Origin: UBA5399 sp964464145
Lineage (GTDB): Bacteria; Bacillota; Clostridia; Christensenellales; Christensenellaceae
Direction of reading: 5' to 3'
DNA length: 64,000 bases
NCBI GenBank assembly: GCA_964464145.1
Contig: CAYXFB010000005.1
Span: 3,349-67,348 of the forward strand
The position numbers and the translations under genes were made by a program. Positions 1 to 9,700 of this stretch are shown piece by piece. The notes below the pieces were generated by a model. It ran no database searches. It worked only from the letters and a program-made list of their open reading frames with translations, and was not told where the DNA came from. Positions within the stretch are counted from its first letter, which is position 1. Every line of letters starts with the position of its first letter.

Positions 1-679
1 TCTCCGGCATTGCGGCAATTAGGTGCCTAAGCCCCTTATATTCGCGCACAAAACCGAAGAATAGCAGCAGCTTTTCGTCCGCCGTTTTATTCAGCAAGCC
101 GCGCGCCTCCGCTTTGTCCATACCGGTGAATTTGAAGGCGTTGTATGTGGGCAGCACCGCTTTTTCGAACAGCGCCTCCGGCTTTATGGAAAGCAGGTCG
201 TCCGCGTCCTGCTGGGAATGCACTATGAAAAAATCACCGCGACGCATTACGCCGCGCGTGAGCTTTTTGTCCATCGGAAAGCGTTCGTGCGGGAAAACGT
301 TGTGGCACACGAAAAGCACGCGTATGTCGCGCGCAAGATGTTTCACCAAACTGCTGTAGCAGGGCGAAAAATATGGGTGCCACCACTGTATTATGACAAG
401 CTGCGGCTTCATGGCGTTTATACGCTTGGCCTCCGCCAGCCAGTTTATGGGGTTGGCCGTGTGCAGAGTGTATTCCGTTTCGTCTATTTTGAAGGTATCG
501 TTGTCAAAATCCTTCTGCGGCTTGCGGAACAGTATTTTGGGGTACTGCATCTTGTAGGATACAAGCTCCACATCGTAGCGCTTTATAAGATTTCGGTACA
601 TAAGCCCGGTGTAATGCGCAATACCGCCTTTATAAGGAAAAACCGGCCCTATCATCACTATTTTTTTGAGCTCGCTCAT
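1..679 (-). CDS. GT4-type glycosyltransferase, 3' end cut off by window edge
   Basis: This is the N-terminal 226 residues of a GT-B-fold glycosyltransferase; the C-terminal donor-binding half continues past the left edge. The protein starts with a strand and glycine loop (MIGPVFPYKGGIAHYT) typical of GT4 N-terminal domains, contains a conserved-looking IQWWHPYFSP stretch and a CHNVFPHE segment near the middle, and enters the second Rossmann domain with LLLFFGFVREYKGL. A GGAGG Shine-Dalgarno sequence precedes the ATG. The start overlaps the stop of the upstream GT2 gene by four bases (ATGA), so the two are probably translationally coupled. It likely adds a sugar to a cell-surface glycan or lipid carrier; donor and acceptor cannot be read from the sequence. 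Confidence 0.85.
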   Translation of the reverse strand, partial: MSELKKIVMIGPVFPYKGGIAHYTGLMYRNLIKRYDVELVSYKMQYPKILFRKPQKDFDNDTFKIDETEYTLHTANPINWLAEAKRINAMKPQLVIIQWWHPYFSPCYSSLVKHLARDIRVLFVCHNVFPHERFPMDKKLTRGVMRRGDFFIVHSQQDADDLLSIKPEALFEKAVLPTYNAFKFTGMDKAEARGLLNKTADEKLLLFFGFVREYKGLRHLIAAMPE

Positions 680-1638
680 TTTTCCTCCTCCCGCTTGTCC
701 CTGTCATACTCCATTTTTTTGACGCGATACAAAAGCTCGTCCAGTATTTTGCGCTGGTGCGAGTTTGCGTCCGCCAAAAAGGCGAACATAGCCATCAAAA
801 ACGCAGATATGAGCAGCACTGCCGCAAGCAGCAGAGACTGAACATGCCCGCCGCTATTCTCTACAATATAATAGTACAAAAAGCGTATGGACAAAAACAA
901 GCCCACGGCGAAAAACACCAGCGCCACAGGCAAAAATATCTTCATGGGGCTTTTGGACACCCAGGTTCTGAGTATGGTCATCGCGGATTTTCTTATATAC
1001 GCGCCGTTTGATTTAAACAGCCGCGATTCCCGCAGCTTTTCGTTGGTATGTATGGGCACGTTGGCTATTGCCATCTTTTTCAGGCCGGCGTCTATTATGG
1101 TTTCCAGCGTATATGTATATTCGGAAACCACGTTCATCTTCATTGCCGCGTCCCGCGAATATGCGCGAAAACCGCTGGTGGCATCCGTCACGTTGCTTTT
1201 GGAAAACCTGCGCACCACGCCGCTGCCCAGCTTTTGCAGCTTCTTTTTGGAGGGCGAAAAATGCTCTATGGTATCCGTCTGCCGGTCGCCTATCACCATT
1301 TCGGCCTCTCTGTTTATTATGGGAGCCACCAGCAGCGGTATGTCTCCACCAAAATACTGGTTGTCTCCATCCGTATTCACAATTATATCCGCGCCCAGCC
1401 TGAGGCAGGCGTCCAAGCCCGCCATAAAGGCGTGCGCCAGCCCGCGGTTGTTCATCTGCCGCACTATGTGGGTGACCCCCAGCTCCCGTGCCACCTCTAC
1501 GGTGCGGTCGGCCGAGCCGTCGTCTATTATGAGCGTTTCCACCTCGTCCACGCCCTCCACCGTTTTGGGCAGGTCGGCTATGGTCTGCGGCAGCGTTTTT
1601 TCCTCATTATAGCAGGGTATCTGTATGATAAGCTTCAT
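676..1638 (-). CDS. GT2 glycosyltransferase, polyprenyl-phosphate sugar synthase type
   Basis: A 320-residue membrane-anchored family 2 glycosyltransferase. The GT-A nucleotide-binding signatures are present: CYNEE at residues 9-13, DDGS at 39-42 and the metal-binding NTDGD at 88-92. Two hydrophobic segments near residues 232-255 and 266-289 and a charged cytoplasmic tail follow. This is the layout of dolichol-phosphate-mannose or undecaprenyl-phosphate-glucose synthases with a two-helix anchor, so the likely role is loading a sugar onto a polyprenyl phosphate at the inner face of the membrane. It is the first gene of a unit with the downstream GT4 gene, and its stop codon overlaps that gene's ATG. 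A good promoter lies just upstream. The exact sugar is not known. Confidence 0.88.
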   Translation of the reverse strand: MKLIIQIPCYNEEKTLPQTIADLPKTVEGVDEVETLIIDDGSADRTVEVARELGVTHIVRQMNNRGLAHAFMAGLDACLRLGADIIVNTDGDNQYFGGDIPLLVAPIINREAEMVIGDRQTDTIEHFSPSKKKLQKLGSGVVRRFSKSNVTDATSGFRAYSRDAAMKMNVVSEYTYTLETIIDAGLKKMAIANVPIHTNEKLRESRLFKSNGAYIRKSAMTILRTWVSKSPMKIFLPVALVFFAVGLFLSIRFLYYYIVENSGGHVQSLLLAAVLLISAFLMAMFAFLADANSHQRKILDELLYRVKKMEYDRDKREEEK

Positions 1639-1675
1639 TTATAAACCATCCATCCTACTTTTGTACAATGCAAAT

Positions 1676-1704
1676 AGTATATAGTAAGTTTTTTTAAAAT
1701 GCAA
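1676..1704 (-). promoter_or_regulatory. Promoter of the two-gene glycosyltransferase unit
   Basis: On the minus strand TTGCAT is followed after 17 bases by TATACT. It gives a start site near 1669, about 30 bases before the ATG of the GT2 gene. No other gene reads away in this direction here. Confidence 0.65.
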
Positions 1705-1730
1705 CAACGGCGGGCTGCGCATACCCGCGC

Positions 1731-1763
1731 AAAAAAAGAGGCTTCCGTTAAACGGAAGCCCCT
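1731..1763 (-). terminator. Intrinsic terminator after NADH oxidase
   Basis: Reading the minus strand, the inverted repeat GGCTTCCG / CGGAAGCC is followed by CTC and seven T. It lies just past the nox stop codon. Confidence 0.85.
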
Positions 1764-1780
1764 CCCAGCGTGTATCAGCG

Positions 1781-3112
1781 TCACTCCGCGCCCAGCGCGG
1801 CCATCGTGATATAGTTGTACGGCTGATTGAAGTGCGGCAGGAAGAATATATCCAGCAGCTTGAGCTTGTCTATTGTAACGCCCTCCTCAATAGCCAGCGA
1901 GAACATGTGTATGCCCATGGATATATCCTGATAGGAGGCCATTTGCGTACCCAGTATCCTGCGCGTTTTCGCATCGTATATTATTCGTATCTTAACCTTC
2001 TGGTTGTCCTTTATGAAGCCCGGCTTTTGCAGATCCTCATAGTCCGTATACTTCACATCGAAACCGGCCGCCTCCGCCGCCTTGAGGTTAAGTCCGGTAG
2101 AAACCATCTTGTAGCCGTATATGTTTATGCCGTTAGAACCCTGCACGCCGGCGGATTCTATCTCTGTGCCGCAGGCGTTGTGCGCTGCTACTATACCGCT
2201 TCTAACAGCGTTGGTGGCAAGCGCTATATAGGCGGAATCCTGAAGCGCGTTGCTGTATACCGTCGCGCAATCGCCTATCGCGTATACGCCCGGCTTGCTG
2301 GTCTCCTGCTTTTTGTCCACCTTTATCGCGCCGTTTTTGAAGAGCTCCAGCTTGCCCTGCGCCATTCCGCTGTTGGGATAGAAGCCAATGGCCAGTATCA
2401 CCATATCCACCTGATAAGAGCCTTTATCAGTCGTTATGCCGGAAACCTTTTCGCCGCCGTCTATGCTCTTAACCATCTCGCCAAAGTGCAGCTCTACACC
2501 GTTATCTGCCAGCACCTTGTCCATATCCTCTGAAAACCAGGGGTCGTAATAGCCGGAGAGCGATGTGTTCATCGCCTCGAAGAGCAGGGCTTTTTTACCT
2601 CTGCGCTGTACGGCTTCGGCTATCTCCACGCCAATGTAGCCCGCGCCCACTATGGCCACGTTCTTTATTTCGTGCAGGTTCAGAGTTTCGTTTATCTTCT
2701 GGCCATCCTGGAAAAGCTTAACAACGTCCACATTTTCCTTGTCAAGTCCCTCAATTTTGGGACGGATGGGCAGCGATCCAGTTGCCAGTATAAGCTTGTC
2801 ATAGCTTTCCGTTATTGTGTTGCCATCCTTGTCCTTCGCCGTTACTATCTTATTATCAAAATCTATATTTTCAACTTCCGTCTGCATGTGAACGGTGGCC
2901 TTCTTCTTCTCGAAAACCTCCTTAGAGCAGTAAAACAGTCCGTCCGTTCCCTCGATCTGTTTGCCCACCCACAGCGCGGTGCCGCAGCCCAGATAACTGA
3001 GGTTTGTATTTCTATCGAATATCACAAGCTCGTTGTCCGGGTAATTATCCAATATTGTGTTTGCCGCAGCCGTTCCCGCGTGGTTCGATCCTACCAATAC
3101 TATTTTGCTCAT
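1781..3112 (-). CDS. nox: NADH oxidase, FAD-dependent, CoA-disulfide reductase family
   Basis: Flavoprotein of 443 residues of the class that reduces O2 to water with NADH, a defence enzyme in anaerobes and lactic acid bacteria. The N-terminal FAD-binding strand (KIVLVGSNHAGT) carries His11. Cys43 lies in the LSYLGCG motif and corresponds to the redox Cys42 of streptococcal Nox. A second dinucleotide-binding motif VGAGYIG lies near residues 155-161, and a second FAD contact AIGDCA near 280. An earlier ATG at 3121 is in frame, but GTGAGG sits directly against it; that same site is nine bases from the ATG at 3112, so 3112 is preferred. CoA-disulfide reductase or a peroxidase relative cannot be fully excluded. 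It appears to be a single-gene unit, ending at a strong terminator. Confidence 0.9.
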   Translation of the reverse strand: MSKIVLVGSNHAGTAAANTILDNYPDNELVIFDRNTNLSYLGCGTALWVGKQIEGTDGLFYCSKEVFEKKKATVHMQTEVENIDFDNKIVTAKDKDGNTITESYDKLILATGSLPIRPKIEGLDKENVDVVKLFQDGQKINETLNLHEIKNVAIVGAGYIGVEIAEAVQRRGKKALLFEAMNTSLSGYYDPWFSEDMDKVLADNGVELHFGEMVKSIDGGEKVSGITTDKGSYQVDMVILAIGFYPNSGMAQGKLELFKNGAIKVDKKQETSKPGVYAIGDCATVYSNALQDSAYIALATNAVRSGIVAAHNACGTEIESAGVQGSNGINIYGYKMVSTGLNLKAAEAAGFDVKYTDYEDLQKPGFIKDNQKVKIRIIYDAKTRRILGTQMASYQDISMGIHMFSLAIEEGVTIDKLKLLDIFFLPHFNQPYNYITMAALGAE

Positions 3113-3166
3113 GGAAACCATACCTCACTTGTCATGTTTATTGTTATAATATATTATAAACGTAAT

Positions 3167-3729
3167 TGTGAAAAAGTACACACTTTCTTTGCAAAAAATA
3201 CGTGAAATTATTTCAGGCTTCTGAATCTTTTTTCTTCGGCTCCGCCGGGTAGCTGAGCTAAGCTCAGGCAGTGGGATACGTGAAAAAGTACAATCTTTCC
3301 TTTCGGAAAAATACGCGAAATTATTCCGGGCTTCTGAATGCTTTTTTCTGCGGCTCCGCCGGATGGCTGAGCTAAGCTCAGGCAGGGTGATGCGTGAAAA
3401 AGTACAATCTTTCCTTTCGGAAAAATACGCGAAATTATTCCGGGCTTNNNNNNNNNNNNNNNNNNNNNNNNNNNNNNNNNNNNNNNNNNNNNNNNNNNNN
3501 NNNNNNNNNNNNNNNNNNNNNNNNNNNNNNNNNNNNNNNNNNNNNNNCGTGAAAAAGTACAATCTTTCCTTTCGGAAAAATACGCGAAATTATTCCGGGC
3601 TTCTGAATGCTTTTTTCTGCGGCTCCGCCGGGTGGCTGAGCTAAGCTCAGGCAGCGGGATACGTGAAAAAGTACACACTTCCCTTTCGGAAAAATATGTG
3701 AAAATATTCCGGGCTTTTGAATGCTTTCC
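3167..3729. repeat. Tandem array of 114-bp units interrupted by an assembly gap
   Basis: Units start at 3167 (112 bp, most diverged), 3279, 3393 (broken by the N run), 3548 and 3662 (first ~68 bp only). The intact spacing is exactly 114 bp. Each unit holds CGTGAAAAAGTAC, a TTTCC/GGAAA mini-hairpin and the near-perfect palindrome CTGAGCTAAGCTCAG. Because 114 is a multiple of three, the minus strand stays open across units as a 38-residue repeat, but there is no Shine-Dalgarno site and the composition is not protein-like, so it is treated as non-coding. The left edge of the array supplies part of the nox upstream region. Confidence 0.9.
3448..3547. other. Assembly gap of exactly 100 N
   Basis: A round 100-base N run is a scaffold placeholder. 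The unit at 3393 stops after 55 bases and a new unit starts at the first base after the gap, so at least 59 bases plus any number of whole 114-bp units are missing. Confidence 0.97.
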
Positions 3730-3758
3730 TTATTCTAACCCGTGCCTGTTTTGCACTG

Positions 3759-5090
3759 TCATACAGCGTTTTCCTCGCCCTTTTCTTCGAAGAAAACAAT
3801 GCGGTCCCTGCCTCTTTGCTTTGCGTCATACATAGCCTTGTCCGCTTCGCCGTAGAGCCGCTCCAGAGTTTTGCCGTCGCCCATGTACATCGCCACGCCC
3901 ACGCTGCAGGTAACGCTTGCTTCGCAGTCCTCCGCTCCGCAAAAGAAGGTCTTGTCGAATATTCGTTTTATGCGTGTTTCCGCATCGTGACGCGATGTAA
4001 CGTTTTGCAGCAATATCAAAAATTCGTCGCCGCCCACGCGCCCTATTATATCATTTTCTCTGAAAAATCCTTTGAGCTTGCAGGCCACGTCCTCCAGCAC
4101 CTTATCTCCGAAGGGGTGACCCATATTATCGTTCACCTGCTTAAAATTATCCAGATCAACGAAGAGCAACGCGTGGTTTTTCTTTTCGCCGCAGCCGGCT
4201 ATGCACTCGCCTATCTGCGCGAACACGCTTTCGCGGTTCAAAAGCCCTGTGAGGGGGTCTGTCTCCGCCTTCTTTTTGAGCAGCGCCTTATAGCGCACCT
4301 CGTCATCAAGATTGTTAAGTATCGTGGTCATCTTGAGCGTTTTTGTAACGCTGGATTCGAACAGTCTGGATTTAAACTCTATCCATTTATAGCCGTTTCC
4401 GTCCGTATCCTGATAGGCCAAATGGCTGAATTCCCTCACTCCGTTCGCGTATATCGTCTTTATTCTGTCCAGCTTGTAAAAGCTCTTGAATTCTTCTATA
4501 TTGTCTGGGTGGATATATTTAGCCGCGTACATTTCCACGGCCTCCGTATATGTGCTCGTCCTCATGCTTTGGATCAGACCGCTCCATATGGTGCCATCCA
4601 CCCACAGCATACGATTATCCGTTATATCCGCCTCCAGCACGCCTTCAAACATCTTACGCGCCAGCTTGCGGCTCTCCCGCTCTTCCTTTAGCGCCATTTT
4701 TGCGGTGGCATCCCGCGCGATTCCATAAAGGCCCATCACCTTTCCGCTATCATCGTGCAGGCAATATTTTGACGTGGAGGAATATTGCTTCACGCCACTC
4801 TTATCCGGCAGTTGTTCTATCTTATCCAGCATTGGCTTACCGCTATTCAAAACACCGCGATCATCCATCACAAATTGTTCCGCCATGCTCTGTTCAAAAA
4901 AATCGAAATCTGTCTTGCCCCGTATATCTTCTTCAGCCTCACAGCCCCACATATCAAGCAGCCTGCGCGAGGCCGCAACATACTTTAGATCGGGTGTTTT
5001 TATGAATATCATATCCGGCGAGCTTTCCATCATAGATTTGAACGCTAAAAGCAGAAAATCATCCCCGACTTTCCTTCTTTCATTTTTCAT
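3759..5090 (-). CDS. PAS-GGDEF diguanylate cyclase
   Basis: A 443-residue cytoplasmic protein that should make cyclic di-GMP from two GTP. A PAS domain occupies about residues 15-130 (starting near ESSPDMIFIKT), a second PAS-like region about 145-265, and a GGDEF domain about 275-435. The catalytic motif is a full VGGDEF (GGDEF at 353-357). Five residues before it is REND, a canonical RxxD inhibitory site for product feedback. DPLTGLLNR marks the domain start. No membrane helices are seen, so signal sensing is probably cytoplasmic, through the PAS domains. The ATG at 5090 has GGAG six bases upstream; an in-frame TTG at 5102 lacks a suitable site. A leader of about 165 bases separates the predicted promoter from the gene. 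Confidence 0.92.
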   Translation of the reverse strand: MKNERRKVGDDFLLLAFKSMMESSPDMIFIKTPDLKYVAASRRLLDMWGCEAEEDIRGKTDFDFFEQSMAEQFVMDDRGVLNSGKPMLDKIEQLPDKSGVKQYSSTSKYCLHDDSGKVMGLYGIARDATAKMALKEERESRKLARKMFEGVLEADITDNRMLWVDGTIWSGLIQSMRTSTYTEAVEMYAAKYIHPDNIEEFKSFYKLDRIKTIYANGVREFSHLAYQDTDGNGYKWIEFKSRLFESSVTKTLKMTTILNNLDDEVRYKALLKKKAETDPLTGLLNRESVFAQIGECIAGCGEKKNHALLFVDLDNFKQVNDNMGHPFGDKVLEDVACKLKGFFRENDIIGRVGGDEFLILLQNVTSRHDAETRIKRIFDKTFFCGAEDCEASVTCSVGVAMYMGDGKTLERLYGEADKAMYDAKQRGRDRIVFFEEKGEENAV

Positions 5091-5260
5091 CGCAAACTCC
5101 AATAGCTTTTAAAATAATCAAAAACCGCGGCTGGATAAACCGCTTTTAACCAAATCCCAAAACCAGTCGGTCACATTAAACTGTCGTTTGCGTCAGAACC
5201 TTGAAGTTATTTTTTCATTTATGAGAAAGAACCCATAATTTCGGTAATTTGTATAGAGCA

Positions 5261-5289
5261 ATTCTAGCATAAATCAAGCAAAATGTCGA
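5261..5289 (-). promoter_or_regulatory. Promoter of the diguanylate cyclase gene
   Basis: Minus strand TCGACA, 17 bases, then TAGAAT preceded by TG (extended -10). The predicted transcript begins near 5254, leaving a roughly 165-base untranslated leader whose role is unclear. Confidence 0.6.
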
Positions 5290-5339
5290 CTATTTTATAC
5301 TATCGTTCAACACTTTTACCAATATCATTTATACTTCAT

Positions 5340-5376
5340 AAAAAAAGACCGGGACTTTCAATGCAAAAGCCCCGGC
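5340..5376 (-). terminator. Intrinsic terminator after the GerMN gene
   Basis: On the minus strand a CCGGGGC...GTCCCGG hairpin is followed by a run of seven T, 15 bases past the stop codon. Confidence 0.8.
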
Positions 5377-5390
5377 AAAGTAAGAGACAT

Positions 5391-6050
5391 TTATTTTGTG
5401 AGATAGGGCGTACCTCCGGGTATCTCAAAGTGTCCTGTGGAATAGTTTCCGCCATCCACGCTATAATATATCTCCGTTATCTCGGGTATATTGTTAAGGT
5501 AGGCGTTCGCTATATTATCCAGCATGGAAGCCTCGCCCTCCAGGCCAAAATTCGCTTCATATATAGAAGCTTTGAAGTCTATGTAGAGCTTCCCCTCTTC
5601 CAGACTGATCGAATTAGGATTTATGGGAGACTGCTCCAGCGGCTGTCCAAAAAGCTGCTGCGATACCACCTCCAGACCAAACTTCAAATCACTCTGCGTA
5701 TCGGCTGCGGCCTCCATCTTCTTTTCGGAATCCGAAACTATATCGTGATAGGTGTATTCCACCTTGTTATCCTTATACTCCACCGGCTCGTCGCTCATGT
5801 TTTTCCGCGTCACGGGCGCGGGTGTGGGAAGCTCGGACGGTTCGGGTGCCTGAGATATGACCGGTTGGTCTACCGCGGCCTCCTCTGAAGCGGCGGCCTC
5901 CTCCAGCGCGTCCAGCTCTTCAGTAGTTATCTCGGGCGGCTCCGCTTCGGGCGGCGCCTGCGCAAATGCTGGCACCAAAAGCGCCAGCGTAACCACCACT
6001 GCCGCCGCCACCACTATTATAGCTATCAATATTTTTTTATTTATCTTCAT
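5391..6050 (-). CDS. GerMN-domain protein (sporulation/spore germination type)
   Basis: A 219-residue exported or membrane-anchored protein. Residues 1-30 form a positively charged stretch and hydrophobic helix. Next comes a linker rich in Glu, Ala and Pro (about 30-80). The C-terminal 130 residues fit the GerMN fold, with the recognisable pieces LYIDFKAS and a terminal ITEIYYSVDGG strand. GerMN domains occur in GerM, LpqB and other envelope proteins of Gram-positive bacteria, and in Bacillus GerM takes part in sporulation and germination. Here the role is inferred from the domain only. The ATG at 6050 has GGGAGG ten bases upstream; an earlier in-frame ATG at 6089 has no such site. It is a single-gene unit with its own terminator. 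Confidence 0.7.
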   Translation of the reverse strand: MKINKKILIAIIVVAAAVVVTLALLVPAFAQAPPEAEPPEITTEELDALEEAAASEEAAVDQPVISQAPEPSELPTPAPVTRKNMSDEPVEYKDNKVEYTYHDIVSDSEKKMEAAADTQSDLKFGLEVVSQQLFGQPLEQSPINPNSISLEEGKLYIDFKASIYEANFGLEGEASMLDNIANAYLNNIPEITEIYYSVDGGNYSTGHFEIPGGTPYLTK

Positions 6051-6192
6051 TATATATTTTCCTCCCGCGCAAAAAACTGCGGTTCGCACATTTACAATAT
6101 TTGTAGCACTTTGATGTAATTATATCATAGCCCGTACAGGCAAAACAACAGCCCTTACAAGTTGTTAATAAATGAATAAATCATTAACAATG

Positions 6193-6230
6193 AGCCGTCG
6201 CTTCCATTATAAGGTGGAAAACCGACGGCT
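6193..6230. repeat. Inverted repeat between GerMN and PrcB-like genes
   Basis: AGCCGTCG and CGACGGCT enclose an inner TTCCA/TGGAA pair, making a long hairpin in the divergent intergenic region. There is no T run on either strand, so it is not a standard terminator; it could be regulatory. Confidence 0.5.
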
Positions 6231-6294
6231 TATATGATATAATCGCATGTATTGAAACTCCTCTTTTAAGGGTGTGTGCAGGTGGTTTAACTTT

Positions 6295-6699
6295 ATGGAT
6301 ATCGGCTTTAAATGTGAATTTATACGCATAGGTTCCTTTGGTGATGCGCCACTGGGGCATATGGGTCATGTGGAAAGCTCGGCCGCCGGCCTGCTGGATT
6401 TTTTTGGAGGCATCTCGGAAGAATTTAGCGTCTGGCCGCAGGCGCTGGCCGCTCTTGAAAAATATGATGAAGGCTTTTTTGAGGAGCATTCCCTTATTGT
6501 GCTTTTGCTGGAGGAGCCAAGCGGCAGCGTTAGCCATGTTTGCGAGGGCGTTAGTCTTCTGGGCGGCGCGCTGCAAGTTGAAATACACCGCTCCATGGAC
6601 GGGATCGGCACGGCCGATATGGCAAATTGGGCGGCGTTGATAGAAATCGGAACAAAATATGCGGGCTATCCCGTCAAATTAACAATAAACAAATTATAA
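6295..6699 (+). CDS. PrcB-like small protein preceding a subtilisin
   Basis: A 134-residue protein with no signal peptide or membrane helix visible. The pattern YDEGFFEEHSLIVLLLEEPSGS followed by alternating strands resembles the C-terminal domain of PrcB, a partner of the Treponema dentilisin protease complex, and related small proteins common in Clostridia. That match is made by eye and is tentative. The ATG at 6295 has AGGTGG nine bases upstream. The stop codon is 24 bases before the ATG of a large subtilisin gene on the same strand, with no terminator between, so the two are probably co-transcribed. If PrcB-like, it may assist or inhibit the protease; the lack of an export signal argues for some caution. 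Confidence 0.6.
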   Translation: MDIGFKCEFIRIGSFGDAPLGHMGHVESSAAGLLDFFGGISEEFSVWPQALAALEKYDEGFFEEHSLIVLLLEEPSGSVSHVCEGVSLLGGALQVEIHRSMDGIGTADMANWAALIEIGTKYAGYPVKLTINKL

Positions 6700-6723
6700 T
6701 CCCCAAGCCGAAAGGAGAACAAA

Positions 6724-9700
6724 ATGAATCGGCCAATACGCAAGTTTTTCTCAATACTGCTGGTGCTTTGCCTGCTGTTCACGTTTGCAGGTACATCAGT
6801 CGCCTTTGCCGCAGAGCCCGAAATGGGTCAGGCGGAGTTACCGGAGGTAGGTGAACCGTCGCCTTCAGAAACACCGGAAGCCACAGAACCCCCGTCAAAT
6901 ACGGAAGCTCCCGATCAGACGCTGGAGGAAGTGCCCCCCACGGAGGATCTTCCCATAACGGAGGAGAGCGCGCAGCCGGAGCCCGAAGCTCAAACGGCAG
7001 CGATAACCGGTATAGAAGAGCTGATTGGCATAGCAAGGCAGGATGGCGGCAAGGCGGCCGCGCTGCTTTCGGCATACACGGACGAGGCGGCCTATATGGA
7101 CGCGTTGTCCCAGATTTTGGATATATACTACAGCGAAGGTCTCACGGCGCAGCTGGAGGCGTTTTCAGCAGCCATAGACGCACGTGCGGCGCAGACGCTG
7201 CAAAACTACGCGGCAGCGGCGGCGGAGCGCGCGGGCAGCGGCCTTGGCTATGTGCCGGGTGAGGTGCTGGTGGTATTCGGCTCGGGCGTGTCCGAAGCGC
7301 AGGCCGAAGCCACAATGCAGAGCCTGGACAGCACGGTTTCGGATATCATAGAAGCTCCCGCCAATGAGGTGGTAGCCGTTGTGGACATACCGCTTGATCA
7401 GACGGTGGCGCAGGCAGTCAGCGAAATAACAGCCAATCCGGCAGTTTCCTACGCACAGCCCAACTATTTATACGAGCTCGCCGAAACGGACGATGTACCC
7501 CTCGGCGCGGCCGTGCAGGAAGCGTCCGCCAGCTTGGCTTCCCTGCCCAATGACCCCGGCGTTTCAGAGCAGTGGCATTTGGATAAAATAAACGTGGGCG
7601 AAGCGTGGAATATTGTTGATTCCAAAAGCGGCAGCAAGGTAAAGGTGGCCATAATAGACGCCGCCGTCGATCTTAACCACGAGGATCTGGCAAGTAACAT
7701 AATAGCCTCCCAGTGCTATGATATGCAGACGGGCGTGGCTCAGCCCTACCCCACCACTCCTAAAACGCACGGCACACATGTGGCCGGCCTCGTAGGCGCC
7801 GTGGCAAACAACGGCAAGGGCGGTACGGGCGTGGCCAGCGGCAGCCGCAATCAGGTGGTTGAAATGATCGCATACAACGTTTTCCGCGATTCGGATAACA
7901 AGGCGCCCACCAGCGCTATAATAGCCGCGCTGAACCATGCCGTGCTTTCGGGCGCTAAGGTAGCGAACATGAGCCTCGGCTATGCGCCATCTCAAACCAG
8001 TATGCCCTGGGATAAGCTTTTTGAGGACGCTGTGAATGACGCTACCGCCAAGGGTATGGTGGTTGTTGTGGCCGCCGGTAACGACAATGGCGACGCGACG
8101 TTTTTACCCGCCGATTTCGATAACGCGCTAAGCGTAATAAACACACTGAATTACACCGACCCCACAAGCAACAGCAAATCAAGCAGCTCAAACTACGGCG
8201 CTAAAAAGGATATTTCCGCTCCGGGCAACGCTATATACAGCACATACCCGGGCAATACATACGCAAAAAGCAGCGGCACCTCCATGGCCTCGCCCATTGT
8301 GGCGGGCGTGGCGGCAATGATGCTGTATGTGAATCCCTCGCTCACACCGGCGCAGATACAGGATATGATAACGGGTACGGCTACCGATCTGTACACGCCC
8401 GGTTTTGACGTATACACGGCTTGGGGCAATGTGAACGCATACCGCGCGGTGGCCAAGGCGGCAAACATAAACATACCCGCCACACCGCAAAACTTTAAGG
8501 CGGCAGCGCAGGGCACCACCAGCGCCGCGCTGAGCTGGGGTTCCGTTTCGGGCGTGAACGGCTATAAAATATACCGTTCCGAATCTGCGGACAGCGGCTA
8601 TACGCTGGTGCGCACAAACACCTCCGCAACACAGACCAGCTACACGGACGCAAGCCTCACGCTGGGCAAAACATACTATTATAAGGTTACGGCCTACGTT
8701 ACCAGCGGCGCAACCGAGCTGGAGAGCGTTCCCGCCGGTCCGGCTTCCACAAAGGCAGCCTTGAGCGCGCCCACAAATTTCAAGGCCGAGAAAATAATTG
8801 GGCAGGAGAGCGTAAAGCTGAGCTGGAGCGCCGTTTCCGGCAGCACAGGCTACGAGGTATACCGTTCGGACAGCGAAACGGGCACCTACTCACTCATAAA
8901 CAAAGCGGCCGGTGCCAGCACGCTTCAATATACGGACAATACTGTAATAAACGGCCGCACATACTACTATAAGGTAAACGCCTATGTTACTCAGGGCGGG
9001 GATGATATCTCGGGCAACCAAACGGAAGCCGTAAAGGTTGTCGTTACCGACGGCGCGGGCCCGGTGACAAACCTTAAAGCTGAAAGCGCGGGCTACAATT
9101 CGGCCAAGATCAGCTGGGATGTGGTTTCCAATGCCGACGGCTACAATGTATACCGCGCCACCTCGGCAGGCGGCACATACACGAAGGCGGGAACGACCAC
9201 GACGGGTTCCTTCACACAATCGAATCTGTCTACAGGCAGCACCTATTTCTTCACGGTAAAAGCCTACCGCAATCAGGGCAGCCAGAAAATCGAGGGCGAA
9301 GCGGCCGGCCCGGTTTCGGTGAAGCCTGTTAACGCCGCTCCCGAATCTTTGAAGCTTTCCAAGGCCACGGGCGGATTCAAGCTCACATGGACGAAGTCTG
9401 CGGGCGCAACCGGCTACGACATATACCGTTCGGAATCCAAGACGGGAACCTATAAGGTTATAGGAAGCGTAACGGGCGCAAACACGCTCACATACACGGA
9501 TACCGCAGGTCTCGGCGTGGGCAAGACCTATTACTACAAGGTAGCGGCTTACCGCACAATGAGTTCCGGTAAGGTAGCGGGCGATGATTCGCCAATAATG
9601 CAGGCCACGAAGTCTACCCCCAAGCCGGAAAATCTGGCCGGTAAGGGGCAGAGCACCAGCAGCATAAAGCTTACATGGAACCGCCCGGAGGGCGCGCTGG

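Noticed and set aside
3125..3678. Open frames with a 38-residue repeat in the tandem array
   Set aside because: The frame is open because the unit length is a multiple of three; it crosses the N gap, has no ribosome site and unusual composition.
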